A DNA stretch of 64,000 nucleotides from AWTP1-13 sp963832445 (GTDB taxonomy: Bacteria > Pseudomonadota > Alphaproteobacteria > Rhizobiales > Hyphomicrobiaceae): contig CAWHUM010000017.1 in the NCBI GenBank assembly GCA_963832445.1, positions 62,001 through 126,000 on the forward strand, written 5' to 3'. Shown here in pieces: positions 63,581-64,000 of the stretch (its first letter is position 1; every line of letters starts with the position of its first letter). Made by a program: the position numbers and the translations under genes. A model generated the notes under the pieces. That model had not been told where the DNA came from, did no database searches, and saw only the letters and a program-made list of their open reading frames with translations.

Positions 63581-64000
63581 CTGAACCGCAGGTTCGCGCG
63601 CGACAGCTGAGCGACCGTGGTACAGCCCATCAGTTTCATGTCGCGCTCGATCTCAGTGCGCAGCAGACCGAGGGCCCGCTCCACTCCCGCTTGCCCGGCT
63701 GCGGCCAGGGCATAGAGGTAATAGCGGCCGACGCCGACGGCCTTGGCGCCCAGGGAAAGCGCCTTGAGCACATGCGTGCCGCGCTGGACGCCGCCGTCCA
63801 TCAGCACATCGATGCGGTCGCCGACGCTGTCGACGACCTCCGCCAGCTGGTCGAAGGCGGCACGCGAGCCGTCGAGCTGCCGGCCGCCGTGGTTGGAAAG
63901 CACGATGCCGGTGCAGCCGATCTCGACAGCCCGGCGCGCGTCGTCCACCGACATTACGCCTTTCAGACAGAACTGGCCGTCCCACAGCCGGACCATCTGC
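63577..64000 (-). CDS. FMN-dependent alpha-hydroxy-acid oxidase/dehydrogenase, C-terminal part
   Basis: About 141 C-terminal residues; the start is beyond the right edge. FMN/active-site features: LKGVMSVDDARRAVEIGCTGIVLSNHGGRQLDGSRAAFD (with SNHGGRQLD, including the catalytic His and Arg) and VLMDGGVQRGTHVLKALSLGAKAVGVGRYYLYALAAAG. Matches the LldD/glycolate oxidase family; L-lactate or another 2-hydroxy acid is likely oxidised. Confidence 0.92.
   Translation of the reverse strand, partial: QMVRLWDGQFCLKGVMSVDDARRAVEIGCTGIVLSNHGGRQLDGSRAAFDQLAEVVDSVGDRIDVLMDGGVQRGTHVLKALSLGAKAVGVGRYYLYALAAAGQAGVERALGLLRTEIERDMKLMGCTTVAQLSRANLRFR

Overview
The window is a high-GC chromosomal segment of an alphaproteobacterium, most likely of the order Hyphomicrobiales (Rhizobiales). 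The call rests on gene content: a CckA hybrid kinase, a DksA with only one zinc-ligand cysteine, a very long coiled-coil membrane protein resembling the growth-pole ring/TipN polarity proteins, an alphaproteobacterial LexA-type box upstream of recA, and the gene order dksA-mscS-fliO-cckA-recA-alaS-(5 genes)-icd. No tRNA, rRNA or CRISPR array was recognised.

Layout. 1-3.6 kb: end of a sulfur-oxidation locus (soxX end, soxB, a ccdA/soxV-type membrane protein) overlapping thiD. 3.8-7.8 kb: a secreted protein, a threonine dehydratase, an MFS transporter and a converging dipeptide epimerase. 7.9-12.8 kb: the coiled-coil polarity-like protein, an Hpt protein, a 2Fe-2S ferredoxin and a ferredoxin-NADP reductase. 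12.9-22.6 kb: a mostly minus-strand block with a VWA protein and its usual MoxR ATPase partner now about 7 kb apart; between them lie a truncated IS1595-type transposase, a LuxR remnant, the ycjX/ycjF-type pair, and an island of decayed genes. 23-34.7 kb: the core block dksA-mscS-fliO-cckA-recA-alaS. 34.7-44.3 kb: small enzymes, icd, a hydrolase, an unusual fused RNA methyltransferase, rpsD and two conserved membrane/unknown proteins. 44.5-50.2 kb: a probable hydroxycinnamate (lignin monomer) catabolic group: a broken amidohydrolase, feruloyl-CoA synthase, a ThDP enzyme and a divergent intact amidohydrolase. 50.3-52.6 kb: a divergent TetR/MFS pair with two palindromic operators, followed by a duplicated 3' end of the amidohydrolase. 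52.6-54.1 kb: a split YeeE/YedE-type sulfur transporter and a membrane protein. 54.3-58.6 kb: miaA, ilvI and ilvH, with a VapBC/FitAB-type toxin-antitoxin pair lodged between ilvI and ilvH. 58.8-64 kb: an isoquinoline 1-oxidoreductase-type molybdenum hydroxylase with a dihaem cytochrome, a PilZ-like protein, a LysE exporter and the end of an FMN-dependent alpha-hydroxy-acid oxidase.

Two window-wide themes stand out. First, at least five genes that should be intact (thiD, mscS, an alpha/beta hydrolase, feruloyl-CoA synthase, ilvI) each carry exactly one single-base frameshift; because thiD and ilvI are biosynthetic housekeeping genes, uncorrected sequencing or assembly errors are at least as likely as real decay. 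Second, the intergenic DNA is rich in structured palindromes: a run of five GC-rich hairpins after cckA, two neighbouring ~75-bp hairpins after icd whose arms differ from each other yet stay complementary, a two-copy element built from four alternating GGTGCAAT motifs, and a small family of TCAGACCC hairpins.

The most unusual gene-level observation is the antitoxin of the toxin-antitoxin pair: its C-terminal tail contains two copies of the GFGTxxxxRFxxIGLT motif that I recall as single in this type of antitoxin.
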